64,000 bases of DNA. Origin: Nostoc cf. commune SO-36. GTDB lineage: Bacteria; Cyanobacteriota; Cyanobacteriia; Cyanobacteriales; Nostocaceae. Positions 16,757 to 25,688 of this stretch are shown here, one piece after another (the stretch's first letter is position 1; every line of letters starts with the position of its first letter). Location: assembly GCF_023734775.1 (NCBI RefSeq), contig NZ_AP025732.1, positions 5,826,501-5,890,500 of the forward strand, read 5' to 3'. Under the pieces are notes generated by a model that worked only from the letters and a program-made list of their open reading frames with translations, did not search any database and was not told the origin of the DNA. The translations under genes were made by a program, and so were the position numbers.

Positions 16757-18109
16757 ATGCAAAAATTCTGGAAATATCTACTAGTTAGTCAAGCAGTCTG
16801 CGGTGTCATGCTATTTGTTAATACTGCTGCATTTGCAGGAGAAACATCCAGCACGTCTGAAATCAATCAACCGCAAGTTTTAGCTAATCCAGAAACAGAA
16901 GATCAGATAACGGCGCAAGTTACCTCCGTGTCTCAATTTTCGGACGTACAACCTACCGACTGGGCATTTCAAGCATTGCAGTCTTTAGTTGAGCGTTATG
17001 GCTGTATTGCAGGATACCCAAACAGCACTTATCGCGGTAATCGGGCATTAACGCGATATGAGTTTGCTGCTGGTTTGAATGCTTGTCTTGATCGGGTTAA
17101 CGAACTTATTGCTACAGCCACTGGCGATTTGGTGAACAAACAAGATTTAGCCACATTACAAAAGCTGCAAGAAGATTTTTCAGCAGAACTGACGACACTG
17201 CGAGGTCGTGTAGATGCAGTAGAAGCACGAACTGCTGAATTAGAAGCGAATCAGTTCTCAACTACAACCAAACTGCAAGGACAAGTTGTCGCGGTTATCA
17301 GCGATGTGTTGTCAGGAAATACGGTCAATGGTGCAGAAATTACAGAGGAGAATACAACTTTAGGGGTACGGGCACGGATAGAATTAGTTACCAGCTTCAC
17401 AGGGCAAGATACACTGTTTACCAGAATCCAGGCTAATAATATTCTCAGCCCTGATATTGGTACGCCAGAGGGCAACTTATTTTTTGCTGGTGATGGTACC
17501 ACTGATGCTGCTATAGATGCGTTGTTCTACAGATTTCCCTTGGGCGAAAAAACAGAGGTTATCGCTATTGCCAACGCAGGTGCAGCAGATGACCTTACCA
17601 CCACTGTTAACATATTTGACGGTGATGGTGCTTTTGGTGCTTTGTCCACATTCGGTACACGCAACCCAATTTATTATCAGATAGGCGGCGCGGGGCTGGG
17701 AGTAACGCACGAGTTCAGTGACAAATTGGCACTGAGTCTAGGGTATTTGAGTGGTACAGCTAATGATCCTACGCCCAATAATGGTTTGTTTAATGGTTCT
17801 TACGGTGCGCTGGCACAGCTGACAGTTAAACCAAGCGATCGCATTACTCCCTCGGCTTTCCTGACCTCGGTAAAAAAGGTAACTTAGCAGGTATCATTGC
17901 TGGTGTAGAGCCGAGATTAACAAGTTCTAATATTGCAGGATTGGATAGCGATCCTGACACATCCTATCATCTTGAGGCGTTTCTACCAGTATAAGCTGAG
18001 TGACAATATCACCATTACTCCTGGAGTGATTTGGTTAACATCCCCAGATCACAACAACAATAACGATGATGTTGTTATTGGTGCATTGAGAACCACATTC
18101 AGTTTCTAA
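16757..18109 (+). pseudogene. SLH/OprB-type (iron uptake) porin, broken by internal deletion and frameshifts
   Basis: The start is ATG 16757 behind GAGGAG; an upstream frame from 16646 is less likely. Signal peptide, then an SLH domain (FSDVQPTDWAFQALQSLVER ... TRYEFAAGLNACLDRVNELI), a coiled coil (LRGRVDAVEARTAELEANQF) and part of the OprB-like barrel. After TVKPSDRI (17847) the frame is lost. The end of a normal porin follows in two other frames: GFPDLGKKGNLAGIIAGVEP to SYHLEAF, then YQYKLSDNITITPGVIWLTS ending GALRTTFSF at 18109. About 100 middle-barrel residues are missing and there is a second one-base lesion near 17988. No functional barrel is expected. Confidence 0.88.
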
Positions 18110-18122
18110 GTTTTTAAATTTT

Positions 18123-18159
18123 AAAAAAGACGCAAAGCATAAATTTGCGTCTTTTTTTT
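18123..18159 (+). terminator. Strong rho-independent terminator after the porin
   Basis: AAAAAAGACGCAAA (18123-18136) pairs perfectly with TTTGCGTCTTTTTT (18144-18157), 14 bp, loop of 7, followed by more T. It lies just after the porin's terminal stop at 18107-18109. Confidence 0.95.
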
Positions 18160-18732
18160 GTGTATGACTTCAAAAATAAAACTCAGCAAAAATGCTGAGT
18201 ATGATATTTCAAAACACTATAAATATTTTCATATAGATATAAGAGGTCGTAGAAGCAGGAAAACGAAAACCTCTAATGAATTTAACCCAATGAAACAGAG
18301 TAATTTCCGCAATTACTTAAAAATCTCTCTTTTTTTGCATTTTTAGCTAGGGTTTGAAGTTACTAACTATAGCTGCTCTCAGTATTTGTAGTGAGTTATC
18401 GAATAACCAATGTATAACCGCTCTAAATACAAAAAGACCAGCCTCCCACAGCTGGTCTAAAAAATGTTTTTTTGCGTTGTCTTCTCAAGAGAGTTAAAAC
18501 CCAATTGCGCGTTCCCAAAATGCAACGGGCAACTTTTCTTAACAATATTGTAACAGCCAACACAGATTTTTCTTGAATATTCATCAAAAAAAGATATGAA
18601 CAAAGCTTAAAAGCTTCTATCTATCAGGATAATTTAGTAGATTGCAGGGCATAGATAGTACAGATGAGGGAGAAAATTTTACTTTGTCTCCCTTATCTCC
18701 ATTCTTCCTGCGTCAGTCTCAACCGATCAATT
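18160..18732. other. Intergenic region between porin and murA
   Basis: No gene I can support; a 62-codon frame at 18158-18346 has no family look or start signal. It contains a leftward terminator-like hairpin at 18431-18458. Confidence 0.6.
18431..18458 (-). terminator. Leftward terminator downstream of murA
   Basis: On the reverse strand AGACCAGC (18458-18451) pairs with GCTGGTCT (18442-18435) and runs into T (18435-18431). It is about 275 bases past the murA stop with no other gene between. Confidence 0.65.
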
Positions 18733-20040
18733 TCAACTTGACAGACTACTGATGCTGGAAGCGATTTCTGCATCTGCTGATGTTTCGCCCACACGGAGGA
18801 TTTTAGCCCCCAATTGCTGCAACTTCGCATCGAGTCGATCATAGCCGCGATCGAGGTGCTGTAAACCCTGAATTGTGGTTTTTCCTTCTGCCGCTAGTCC
18901 GGCAATGACTAACGCTGCGCATGCTCGCAAGTCTGTACCTAAAACTGGTGCGCCAGACAATTTTGGTACTCCCCGAACGAAGGCAGCATTGCCTTTAACA
19001 CGAATGTCTGCCCCCAAGCGATTCAACTCTGAGGCATGACGCAAGCGATTTTCAAAGACGGATTCGTTAATCACACTGTCGCCTTCTGCCAATGTCAGCA
19101 AAGCCATAAATGGCGCTTGCATATCTGTGGGAAAACCTGGATGGTATTGAGTTTCAATATCCGTTGCCTTCAGGGTTTCTGCTGGCAGAATATGTAAGTG
19201 TTCAGGCTTGTCATCAATTATGGTTACTCCAATATCCCGCAGCTTGGCAATCACTGGTATGAGATGTTCTGGAGCCACTGGCGAGAGGATCAGTTCTGAG
19301 CGGGTAATTGCTGCTGCTAGCAAAAACGTCCCGGCCTCAATGCGATCGGGAATAATGCTGTAGTCAACAGAATGCAATTTGGGGACTCCTTCGATAATAA
19401 TCCTGCTAGTCCCCGCGCCCTTAATCTTCGCTCCCATCGCGTTACAGAAGTTAGCTAAATCAACTACTTCCGGTTCTCTGGCAGCATTTTCGATGATCGT
19501 TTCACCCTCTGCCAGGGTAGCCGCCATCATCAAGTTTTCTGTCGCTCCCACACTGGCGATGTCTAAGTAAATCTTCGCACCTTTTAATCTCCGACTGCTG
19601 CCAGGGACATAAGCATTACAAATGCCATGCTCAATTTGTACTTCCGCTCCCATTGCTTGCAGTCCTCGCACATGCAAGTCAACTGGTCTTGCCCCAATAG
19701 CACAACCACCTGGTAAAGGCATCTGTGCTACTCCCAATCTTGCCAGAATAGCTCCAATGGCGAAAAAACTCGCCCTCAGCTGGGTAACTAGTTCGTAGGG
19801 AGCTTTTGATGTTTTAATCTCGCTGGCGTTGATGTCTAAAATGTCACCTTGCCGGGTTAATTGTACACCCAAAGCCGATAACACCTGACTCATCCGCTCT
19901 ACATCCGCTAATAAGGGGACATTGCGGATACGACAATCGCCCGGACACAGCAAGGCTCCAGCCATGATTACCAGTGCTGCATTTTTTGCCCCGCTAATTT
20001 TCACATGACCTCGCAAAGGATGCCCACCCCAAATTTGCAA
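18733..20040 (-). CDS. murA: UDP-N-acetylglucosamine 1-carboxyvinyltransferase
   Basis: At least 435 residues. MurA transfers enolpyruvate from PEP to UDP-GlcNAc, the first committed step of peptidoglycan synthesis. Hallmarks: [20 protein letters not shown], the catalytic Cys loop [20 protein letters not shown], and the C-terminal [18 protein letters not shown]. The TTG at 20040 is only the first usable start codon. The frame is open and family-like upstream ([20 protein letters not shown] directly before LQIWGG), and a GGAGGT at 20112-20107 lies six bases before an ATC at 20100. The true start may therefore be a rare ATC codon at 20100. Confidence 0.95.
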   Translation of the reverse strand: MQIWGGHPLRGHVKISGAKNAALVIMAGALLCPGDCRIRNVPLLADVERMSQVLSALGVQLTRQGDILDINASEIKTSKAPYELVTQLRASFFAIGAILARLGVAQMPLPGGCAIGARPVDLHVRGLQAMGAEVQIEHGICNAYVPGSSRRLKGAKIYLDIASVGATENLMMAATLAEGETIIENAAREPEVVDLANFCNAMGAKIKGAGTSRIIIEGVPKLHSVDYSIIPDRIEAGTFLLAAAITRSELILSPVAPEHLIPVIAKLRDIGVTIIDDKPEHLHILPAETLKATDIETQYHPGFPTDMQAPFMALLTLAEGDSVINESVFENRLRHASELNRLGADIRVKGNAAFVRGVPKLSGAPVLGTDLRACAALVIAGLAAEGKTTIQGLQHLDRGYDRLDAKLQQLGAKILRVGETSADAEIASSISSLSS

Positions 20041-20112
20041 GACTGAGGAGTCTGCTTCTGGAGCAAATTTGGCATCTGGTAAGCTGGTAGAAGGATTGAT
20101 AAGCCTACCTCC

Positions 20113-20638
20113 AAAAGTAATACGTATTTTATATGTTTGAAGTTGGTTTTGATTCTACAGTAAAGATTCAAAATGTCCACGTTTTAAGGCAACGTCTTGC
20201 ATAAAAAAATTGCTTTTTTGATGAAAAATAAAGGCTGAAAATAAGTAATAGCAAGCTTTCTGAGCTTTTAAAAGATTTAACAAAAAAGAATGAATAGGTA
20301 GTGGTTTTAAGCAAAATTAAATACTCAGTAAAATAACTTAAGTGTTCTCTAAAAATTAATGCTGTACTGTTAAGTTAATATTTTGATTCGACCTAAGTAG
20401 GTAGGCATGATTAAATATAAGATGTCATTGCGAGTGAAGCGAAGCAATCGCAAAGTCTCTGGGATTGCTTCGCTTCACTCGCAATGACGGAACATATTAT
20501 ATTTATTTACGCCCATTTACTTAATACCCTGAAAAACTCGTTTACAATTTGAGCCTCTTAAACGAGGCATTATGTTTTCACTTGACAAAGGTAAAACATA
20601 ACGCAATAATAGGAAATTGTCGATAAGTACAAGTGCCA
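20113..20638. other. Intergenic region upstream of tRNA-Leu and murA
   Basis: Non-coding. It contains the long inverted repeat at 20424-20488; otherwise AT-rich. The divergent murA and tRNA-Leu promoters should lie here. Confidence 0.6.
20424..20488. repeat. REP-like element with 26-bp perfect inverted arms
   Basis: Arms 20424-20449 and 20463-20488 are exact reverse complements starting GTCATTGCGAGTGAAGCGAA, with a 13-base loop. Closely similar palindromes are widely dispersed in many bacterial genomes. Confidence 0.92.
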
Positions 20639-20720
20639 GCGGAACTGGCGGAATTGGCAGACGCGCTAGATTCAGGTTCTAGTGCCGCAAGGCTTCCGGG
20701 TTCAAGTCCCGGGTTCCGCA
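20639..20720 (+). tRNA. trnL: tRNA-Leu (anticodon CAG)
   Basis: 82 bases starting GCGGAACTGGCGGAATTGG and ending GGGTTCCGCA. The acceptor stem GCGGAAC/GTTCCGC is perfect. The anticodon stem CTAGA/TCTAG encloses TTCAGGT, giving anticodon CAG. The long variable arm TGCCGCAAGGCT is that of a class II tRNA. The T-arm CCGGGTTCAAGTCCCGG is canonical. CCA is not encoded. Confidence 0.97.
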
Positions 20721-20725
20721 TATCA

Positions 20726-20787
20726 ATTTTAGATTTTAGATTGCCAATTTTGGATTAATCTAAAATCCAAAATCTAAAATCTAAAAT
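20726..20787. repeat. 17-bp perfect inverted repeat between tRNA-Leu and the methyltransferase gene
   Basis: ATTTTAGATTTTAGATT (20726-20742) and its exact complement (20771-20787) flank a 28-base spacer. It begins six bases after the tRNA and ends one base before the GTG start of the next gene. It could help define the tRNA 3' end or occlude translation initiation. Confidence 0.85.
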
Positions 20788-20788
20788 C

Positions 20789-21571
20789 GTGTTGACCAGT
20801 TTACAAAATTCCCTAGTTAAGCAAATTCGCAAACTCCACTCCACCAAGGAGCGGCACAAACAGCAATTATTTTTACTGGAAGGAACACACCTGTTAGAAG
20901 AAGCTTGTGCGGTAAATTACCCGCTAGAAACAGTGTGTTGTACTCCAGAATGGCAAGCAGCCCATCCTTCGCTGTGGGATGAAGCTTGTAGCCGATGCGA
21001 TCGCGCCGAAATTGTCAGTAGAGAAATCTTGGATGCGATCGCGACTACAGTCCAACCGGATGGTGTGGTGGCAACGGCAAAACGAAAGGAACAGCAAACT
21101 CAACTACCATCGACTGGTTTAGTGCTAGCTTTAGAAACCGTGCAAGATCCCGGCAACCTCGGTACAATGATCCGCACTGCCGCCGCCGCCGGAGCATCGG
21201 GGTTGTGGGTAAGTGGAAATAGTGTAGATTTGGATAGTCCGAAAGTTCTCCGGGCTTCCGCAGGACAATGGTTTCGCCTAGCGACAGCCGTAACCGAAGA
21301 TTTAAAAGCAACAGTCCAACAAAGTCAGCAGGCAGGAATGCAGGTAGTAGCAACCTTACCCAGCGCGACTTTAACTTATTGGGAAGTAGATTGGCGAAAA
21401 CCCAGTCTGATTTTACTGGGAAATGAGGGTGCTGGATTGTCAGCAGAATTAGCAGCGATCGCAGACCAACAAGTAAAAATTCCTTTGAGTCCTGGGGTAG
21501 AATCCTTGAATGTAGCGATCGCAGCCGCTTTAATGTTGTACGAAGCTCAACGGCAACTAATTTGTCAGTAA
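20789..21571 (+). CDS. SpoU/TrmH-family RNA 2'-O-ribose methyltransferase
   Basis: 260 residues from GTG 20789 (TTG 20792 is an alternative). An N-terminal substrate-binding domain (about 1-100, LFLLEGTHLLEEACAVNYPL) is followed by the SPOUT knot with motif 1 ALETVQDPGNLGTMIRTAAA, motif 2 ILLGNEGAGLSAEL and motif 3 IPLSPGVESLNVAIAAALML. The Arg of MIRTAAA and the Asn-Glu-Gly of motif 2 are catalytic or SAM-binding residues of the family. It methylates the 2'-OH of a nucleotide in rRNA or tRNA; the target site cannot be told from sequence. Confidence 0.92.
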   Translation: MLTSLQNSLVKQIRKLHSTKERHKQQLFLLEGTHLLEEACAVNYPLETVCCTPEWQAAHPSLWDEACSRCDRAEIVSREILDAIATTVQPDGVVATAKRKEQQTQLPSTGLVLALETVQDPGNLGTMIRTAAAAGASGLWVSGNSVDLDSPKVLRASAGQWFRLATAVTEDLKATVQQSQQAGMQVVATLPSATLTYWEVDWRKPSLILLGNEGAGLSAELAAIADQQVKIPLSPGVESLNVAIAAALMLYEAQRQLICQ

Positions 21572-21585
21572 TAAATTTTAACTTT

Positions 21586-21834
21586 TTACCCCAATTTAGT
21601 TTTTGTTATTTCGTCGAGATATTTTTCAATATCAGCAACTGCGTCCTCAAGAGCCTCTAAATCAATATCTGTCAAGTCTTGATCGAGTTCGATCTCAGTA
21701 AAAGTACTAGTATGCAGTTCGGGTATCTCTTCTTCCTCGGTTGAAATTTCTTGTAAGATATCCTCCAACTGTTCGAGGGATTCTTGAAACACTTGATCGG
21801 CGGCGCGGCGCTGTTGTGGCTGACTTTGCTCCAT
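21586..21834 (-). CDS. Small acidic hypothetical protein
   Basis: 82 residues from ATG 21834 (MEQSQPQQRRAADQVFQESL); in-frame ATGs at 21909 and 21954 would extend it. The extension is basic and unlike the remainder, so I prefer the short form. The protein is very acidic (EISTEEEEIPELHTSTFTEI, then ELDQDLTDIDLEALEDAVAD), consistent with a helical or coiled-coil binding protein. I recognise no family. It converges on the methyltransferase gene with 14 bases between stops. Confidence 0.6.
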   Translation of the reverse strand: MEQSQPQQRRAADQVFQESLEQLEDILQEISTEEEEIPELHTSTFTEIELDQDLTDIDLEALEDAVADIEKYLDEITKTKLG

Positions 21835-22047
21835 AAGATTAATTTGAAAATCCTGATTTTCTGATTTAATTTTGATTCTGATTCCTACAGATTTAAATTT
21901 TGCACTCATAACATCATAGTTGGGTGCTGTATCAACTTTAGCAGTGGTTATCAAGAATATCGATAGCTGTCTCCAAATGCTAAGACTTGAGATTTATGGC
22001 GATCGCTACGGGTACACTAAATCAAGTTTGGCTAGGTTTAGGTAAGT

Positions 22048-22181
22048 TTTTTGAAGAAGAATTCAGAAGTCAGAATTCAGGAGTCAGAATAAAGACGCTC
22101 GAGTACTCGCTTGCCCCCGGCGCTATCCACCACTCGTACAGAATTCATACCTGTTTTCTGACTCCTGACTCCTGAATTCTG
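22048..22181. repeat. Dispersed inverted-repeat element (GAATTCAGGAGTCAGAA arms)
   Basis: Left arm contains CAGAATTCAGGAGTCAGAA and right arm TTCTGACTCCTGAATTCTG. A 42-bp stretch of the left arm (22048-22089) is found exactly, in reverse orientation, at 62557-62598. The interior has no coding sense. This is a non-autonomous repeat family of this genome. Confidence 0.8.
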
Positions 22182-22271
22182 TTTAGATAAAACAGGTCTA
22201 ATACTTAATTTGATAGACTATCCTAAATTTGAAATTATAAAAACTGGTAGCTCAGGGCTGATAACGAAACT

Positions 22272-23942
22272 ATGAGTGAAGCCTTATTCTGTATCGAAAA
22301 TTTGCGAGTTGCCTATCCTGCGCGGAGTGGAGAAGAAGCAACCTGGGCGGTTGATGATGTATCTTTTACCTTGCAACCAGGTGAAAGAATGGGATTGGTA
22401 GGAGAGTCGGGTTGTGGTAAGTCAACTATAGGACGGGCAGTAATGCGTTTACTACCAGCCTCTAGTCGGATTGAGGGACGGGTGACATTTCAAGGACAGT
22501 CGGTGTTTGACTTAATGCCTAACCAGTTGCGGAAATTTCGGGGAGAGGCGATCGCCTTAATTTTTCAAGATCCCATGACACGCCTCGATCCGTTGATGAC
22601 TATTGGTAAGCATTGTATCGAAACCCTCCAGGCGCACTCACCAGAATTATCAACGCGGGAAGCTAAAGAAAAAGCACTTGCTACCTTGGCAAAGGTGAAT
22701 ATTCCCGTTAGTCGTTGGAATCAGTATCCTCATGAGTTTAGCGGTGGAATGCGCCAACGGGTAGCGATCGCCTTAGCTTTACTCCTTAATCCCAAGTTGA
22801 TTGTTGCCGATGAACCCACTACCAGTTTAGATGTCACCGTTTCCGCGCAGATATTGACAGAATTAACTCGCCTGTGCGGTGAAGAAAACATGGGATTGTT
22901 GCTGATTTCTCACGATTTAGCAATGGTGGCTGAGTATTGCGATCGCATTGGCGTGATGTACAACGGCAAGATGGTCGAAATGGGTGCTACAGAAACCGTA
23001 TTTAGGCAACCTCAACATGAATACACGCGATCGCTCCTAAAAGCAGCTTTACATATTCAAGCGGTAAATGATAGTGGAGAATTGATAATTGCCAATGACG
23101 GAGAAAAGCAATTACCGATTATTAATCAGCAATCTCCAATTTTGAGTGTTACAGAACTCAATCAACACTACACCATCGAACCTAACTTTATCGAACGACT
23201 ATTTAACACACAAGCACAGACAATTAAAGCAGTAGATGGAATCAACTTAGATATTTATCCAGGAGAAATTCTCGGCTTAGTCGGCGAATCAGGTTGTGGT
23301 AAAAGTACACTATCACGAACAATATTGCAACTAATTCGTCCCACTAGTGGCAAAGTTGAGTTTTTAGGACAAGATTTAACTAAACTGTCGCGTCAAGAAA
23401 TTCGTTCTTCACGGCGACAAATACAAATGGTTTTTCAAGACCCTCATGCTTGTCTCAATCCAGCGATGACAGTGGGACAAAGTATCGCCGATCCTTTATT
23501 TATTCACAATTTAGCCAATCCTGCTAAAGCAAAAGAACAGGTTTTGTGGATGCTAAATAAAGTTGGTTTAACACCGCCAGAAGTGTATTATGAGCGTTAT
23601 CCGTCAGATTTGTCTGGTGGACAACAACAACGAGTAGCGATCGCTCGTGCTTTGATTACTCACCCTAAACTCTTAATCTGCGATGAACCAGTGAGTATGT
23701 TAGACTCCAGTGTGCAGTCGCAAGTGCTAGATTTGATGTTGCAATTAAAGGAAGAGTTTAAGCTAACTTATCTATTTATCACTCACGATCTTTGGCTAGC
23801 TCGATTTTTGTGCGATCGTATTGCCGTGATGAATGGCGGAAAAATTGTCGAACTTGGTCTGACAAAAAAGATTTTTGCCAATCCTCAGCACCCTTATACC
23901 AAAACTTTACTAGCTGCTGCTCCCTTACTAGCACGCGCTTAA
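22272..23942 (+). CDS. Peptide/nickel-type ABC transporter ATPase with two fused nucleotide-binding domains
   Basis: 556 residues. Domain 1 (about 1-260) has Walker [10 protein letters not shown], signature [12 protein letters not shown] and Walker [14 protein letters not shown]. Domain 2 (about 285-556) has Walker [10 protein letters not shown], signature [12 protein letters not shown] and Walker [14 protein letters not shown]. This is a DppD-DppF-type fusion that powers an oligopeptide or nickel importer. No permease or binding protein lies next to it, so the partner genes are elsewhere. Both catalytic sites look intact. Confidence 0.93.
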   Translation: MSEALFCIENLRVAYPARSGEEATWAVDDVSFTLQPGERMGLVGESGCGKSTIGRAVMRLLPASSRIEGRVTFQGQSVFDLMPNQLRKFRGEAIALIFQDPMTRLDPLMTIGKHCIETLQAHSPELSTREAKEKALATLAKVNIPVSRWNQYPHEFSGGMRQRVAIALALLLNPKLIVADEPTTSLDVTVSAQILTELTRLCGEENMGLLLISHDLAMVAEYCDRIGVMYNGKMVEMGATETVFRQPQHEYTRSLLKAALHIQAVNDSGELIIANDGEKQLPIINQQSPILSVTELNQHYTIEPNFIERLFNTQAQTIKAVDGINLDIYPGEILGLVGESGCGKSTLSRTILQLIRPTSGKVEFLGQDLTKLSRQEIRSSRRQIQMVFQDPHACLNPAMTVGQSIADPLFIHNLANPAKAKEQVLWMLNKVGLTPPEVYYERYPSDLSGGQQQRVAIARALITHPKLLICDEPVSMLDSSVQSQVLDLMLQLKEEFKLTYLFITHDLWLARFLCDRIAVMNGGKIVELGLTKKIFANPQHPYTKTLLAAAPLLARA

Positions 23943-24678
23943 CTAAAAGACTTCCAGTAAAAAAATACTCCATCGTAGTAAGGGCGTAAAGCTTTGTGCC
24001 CTTACAAATCTACAAATAATTCGGGATAATTTATTTTTTGCAAGTCCCTAAATAAAATCAGAAGTTGGAAGTTTTAAACTCCTAATTCTTCACTCCTAAC
24101 TCCTAACTATCTTCCCTCGCCTCAAGTAATTTAGTTGTTTCTCCACTCGAACCGTATAGTTCAACAAACCTTTTAAACAGCAACGCACTCTCGTGATTTG
24201 AAGTCCTACTTAAATTAAATAAACGCTCTGTATTTCAATACCGTTCAGTTAAGGCTAAAACTCTGTTATCAAAGTCAACTTTTTAACGTAGACGCTTCGG
24301 CTTGCCGCAGGCTACCGCCTTTTCGCCAACGCGTAGCGTCTCGTAGAGAAGGCGCAGAGAAGCCAGTGCATTGGGCGGGTTTCCCGACTTGAAGCAACTG
24401 GCGCGACGCAGAGAGAAGAAAGAGAAGGAAAAAATTGCTTAACTGAACTGTATTGCTCTATATTTTTCTCACTTAAAGCTCTTAGATACGGCAAATCTTA
24501 AAAGAGTGTCAAACAAGAAGCAAAATGCAAGATTATTTGTAATAATGGCTTTGGCCACTCTAGGTCACTATAAATATCTATAAACAACTGATGTTCTGAA
24601 TCATTTAAACGGAAAGCATGAAATAGTTCTAAATCATTGCTATTAAAGCTTTCTTCCTGCTTGAGATATAGCCAATTT
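23943..24678. other. Repeat-rich intergenic region
   Basis: Non-coding. It contains a solo IS-end-like stretch at 24027-24045 (TATTTTTTGCAAGTCCCT region) resembling the terminal repeat of the element at 28835-30157. It also holds a dispersed palindromic repeat at 24284-24362. Near 24490-24678 a reverse-strand frame reads FVNWLYLKQEESFNSNDLEL and on to FDI-like sequence, stopping near 24492. It has coding character but no start, and may be the tail of a gene destroyed by the IS4 relic. Confidence 0.5.
24284..24362. repeat. Dispersed palindromic repeat
   Basis: Contains CTTGCCGCAGGCTACCG and GCGTAGCGTCTCGTAGAGAA, the same blocks found inside the MITE-like element at 1507-1659 and, more diverged, at 45070-45127 and 57942-58018. 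Confidence 0.7.
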
Positions 24679-25214
24679 ACAAAAAAGAAAAAGGCTGTAA
24701 ATAGTTTAGTTGAAATAGTTCTATAGGAGATAAATAACCCATCATTTTTGAGCCAAAATTATAATCATGATCATGCCCAAAATTGATGAAATTATCTTCT
24801 TGAGTACCTGTAGCTAAATTTAAAGAACTAAAAATTTTCACTTGATTATATCCCAAAACCCACAACAATTTACTGGTTAAAGTAATAATTGTTGAATCAA
24901 TAGGACAAATTGCATATTTATCATGTAATTTTTTCTTAATTTTATTATGAGCTAACTCATTTAATTTCTGATAAATTTCTTGGAAGGGTTTTTGTGAACG
25001 GTGAGAATTGGCTTTGGAAAAAGTAGAAATATCTATTTCAAATCCTGTATTATTTAATCTTTTAAATAAATCTCGCATACTGGTTAAACTGTTATCCAGG
25101 GCATAGGACAGCCAGCACTCGAAGAACAGACGACTGTTCAATACTGGATAATCGTTTTTTGGCAGTCTTCTTCAGAATATCTTTGACAATTTTGGGGAAT
25201 GAATTTATAATCAC
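24679..25214 (-). pseudogene. IS4-family transposase relic
   Basis: The reverse strand from GTG 25214 reads VIINSFPKIVKDILKKTAKK; then a one-base lesion near 25156 shifts to DYPVLNSRLFFECWLSYALD, NSLTSMRDLFKRLNNTGFEI, CPIDSTIITLTSKLLWVLGY and FINFGHDHDYNFGSKMM. This is the N-terminal half of an IS4-type DDE transposase; the first catalytic Asp is that of CPIDSTI. After about 150 residues the homology stops and the last two-thirds of the catalytic domain are absent. It is frameshifted and truncated and cannot be active. Confidence 0.82.
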
Positions 25215-25688
25215 AAATTAACTAATATATTCTAATCTTTCGCCCAAAAATACCATATTTTGGGCTATTTTTATTTGATTTTTCTTAACATTCAACATTT
25301 CTGATTTTTATGAACTATGATTGTAAATGCCATGAACAAATAATCTTATTGTACTTCTAACCAACAATAAATATTCCTTATAAATCAATTTATGCACTGG
25401 TTTTAGTAATCTTTCAATACAATTTTGAATATTATTTTATGGTTATAGCCATTAATTTAGCATTGTAAGTACTGAAGAACCATATTTTTTGATAATTCCT
25501 CTATTCAATAAGCGTCAACTTTAAGTTAACTTCACTAAAAATTTAAATTCAATAAACAAATTTCCTCCGGAAAATTACACTTTTCTAGGAAAATAAGAGT
25601 GTCGGGGAACTTGAATACTTAGGTATAGTCAAAATAAAAATGTTTAGACAGTACTTTATTGATCGTAGTTTCAGAGTCTCAGGTAAAT
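25215..25688. other. Intergenic region upstream of the export gene
   Basis: Non-coding, AT-rich. A hairpin-like CCCAAAAATA/TATTTTGGG at about 25241-25262 followed by TATTTTTATTT may be a terminator. The promoter of the export gene should lie in the right half. Confidence 0.5.

Noticed and set aside
18158..18346. 62-codon ORF after the porin terminator
   Set aside because: It starts in the terminator tail, has no ribosome-binding site and no family resemblance.
21987..22175. 62-codon ORF before the ABC ATPase
   Set aside because: Most of it is translation of the dispersed inverted repeat; at best it is the start of a gene cut by that repeat.
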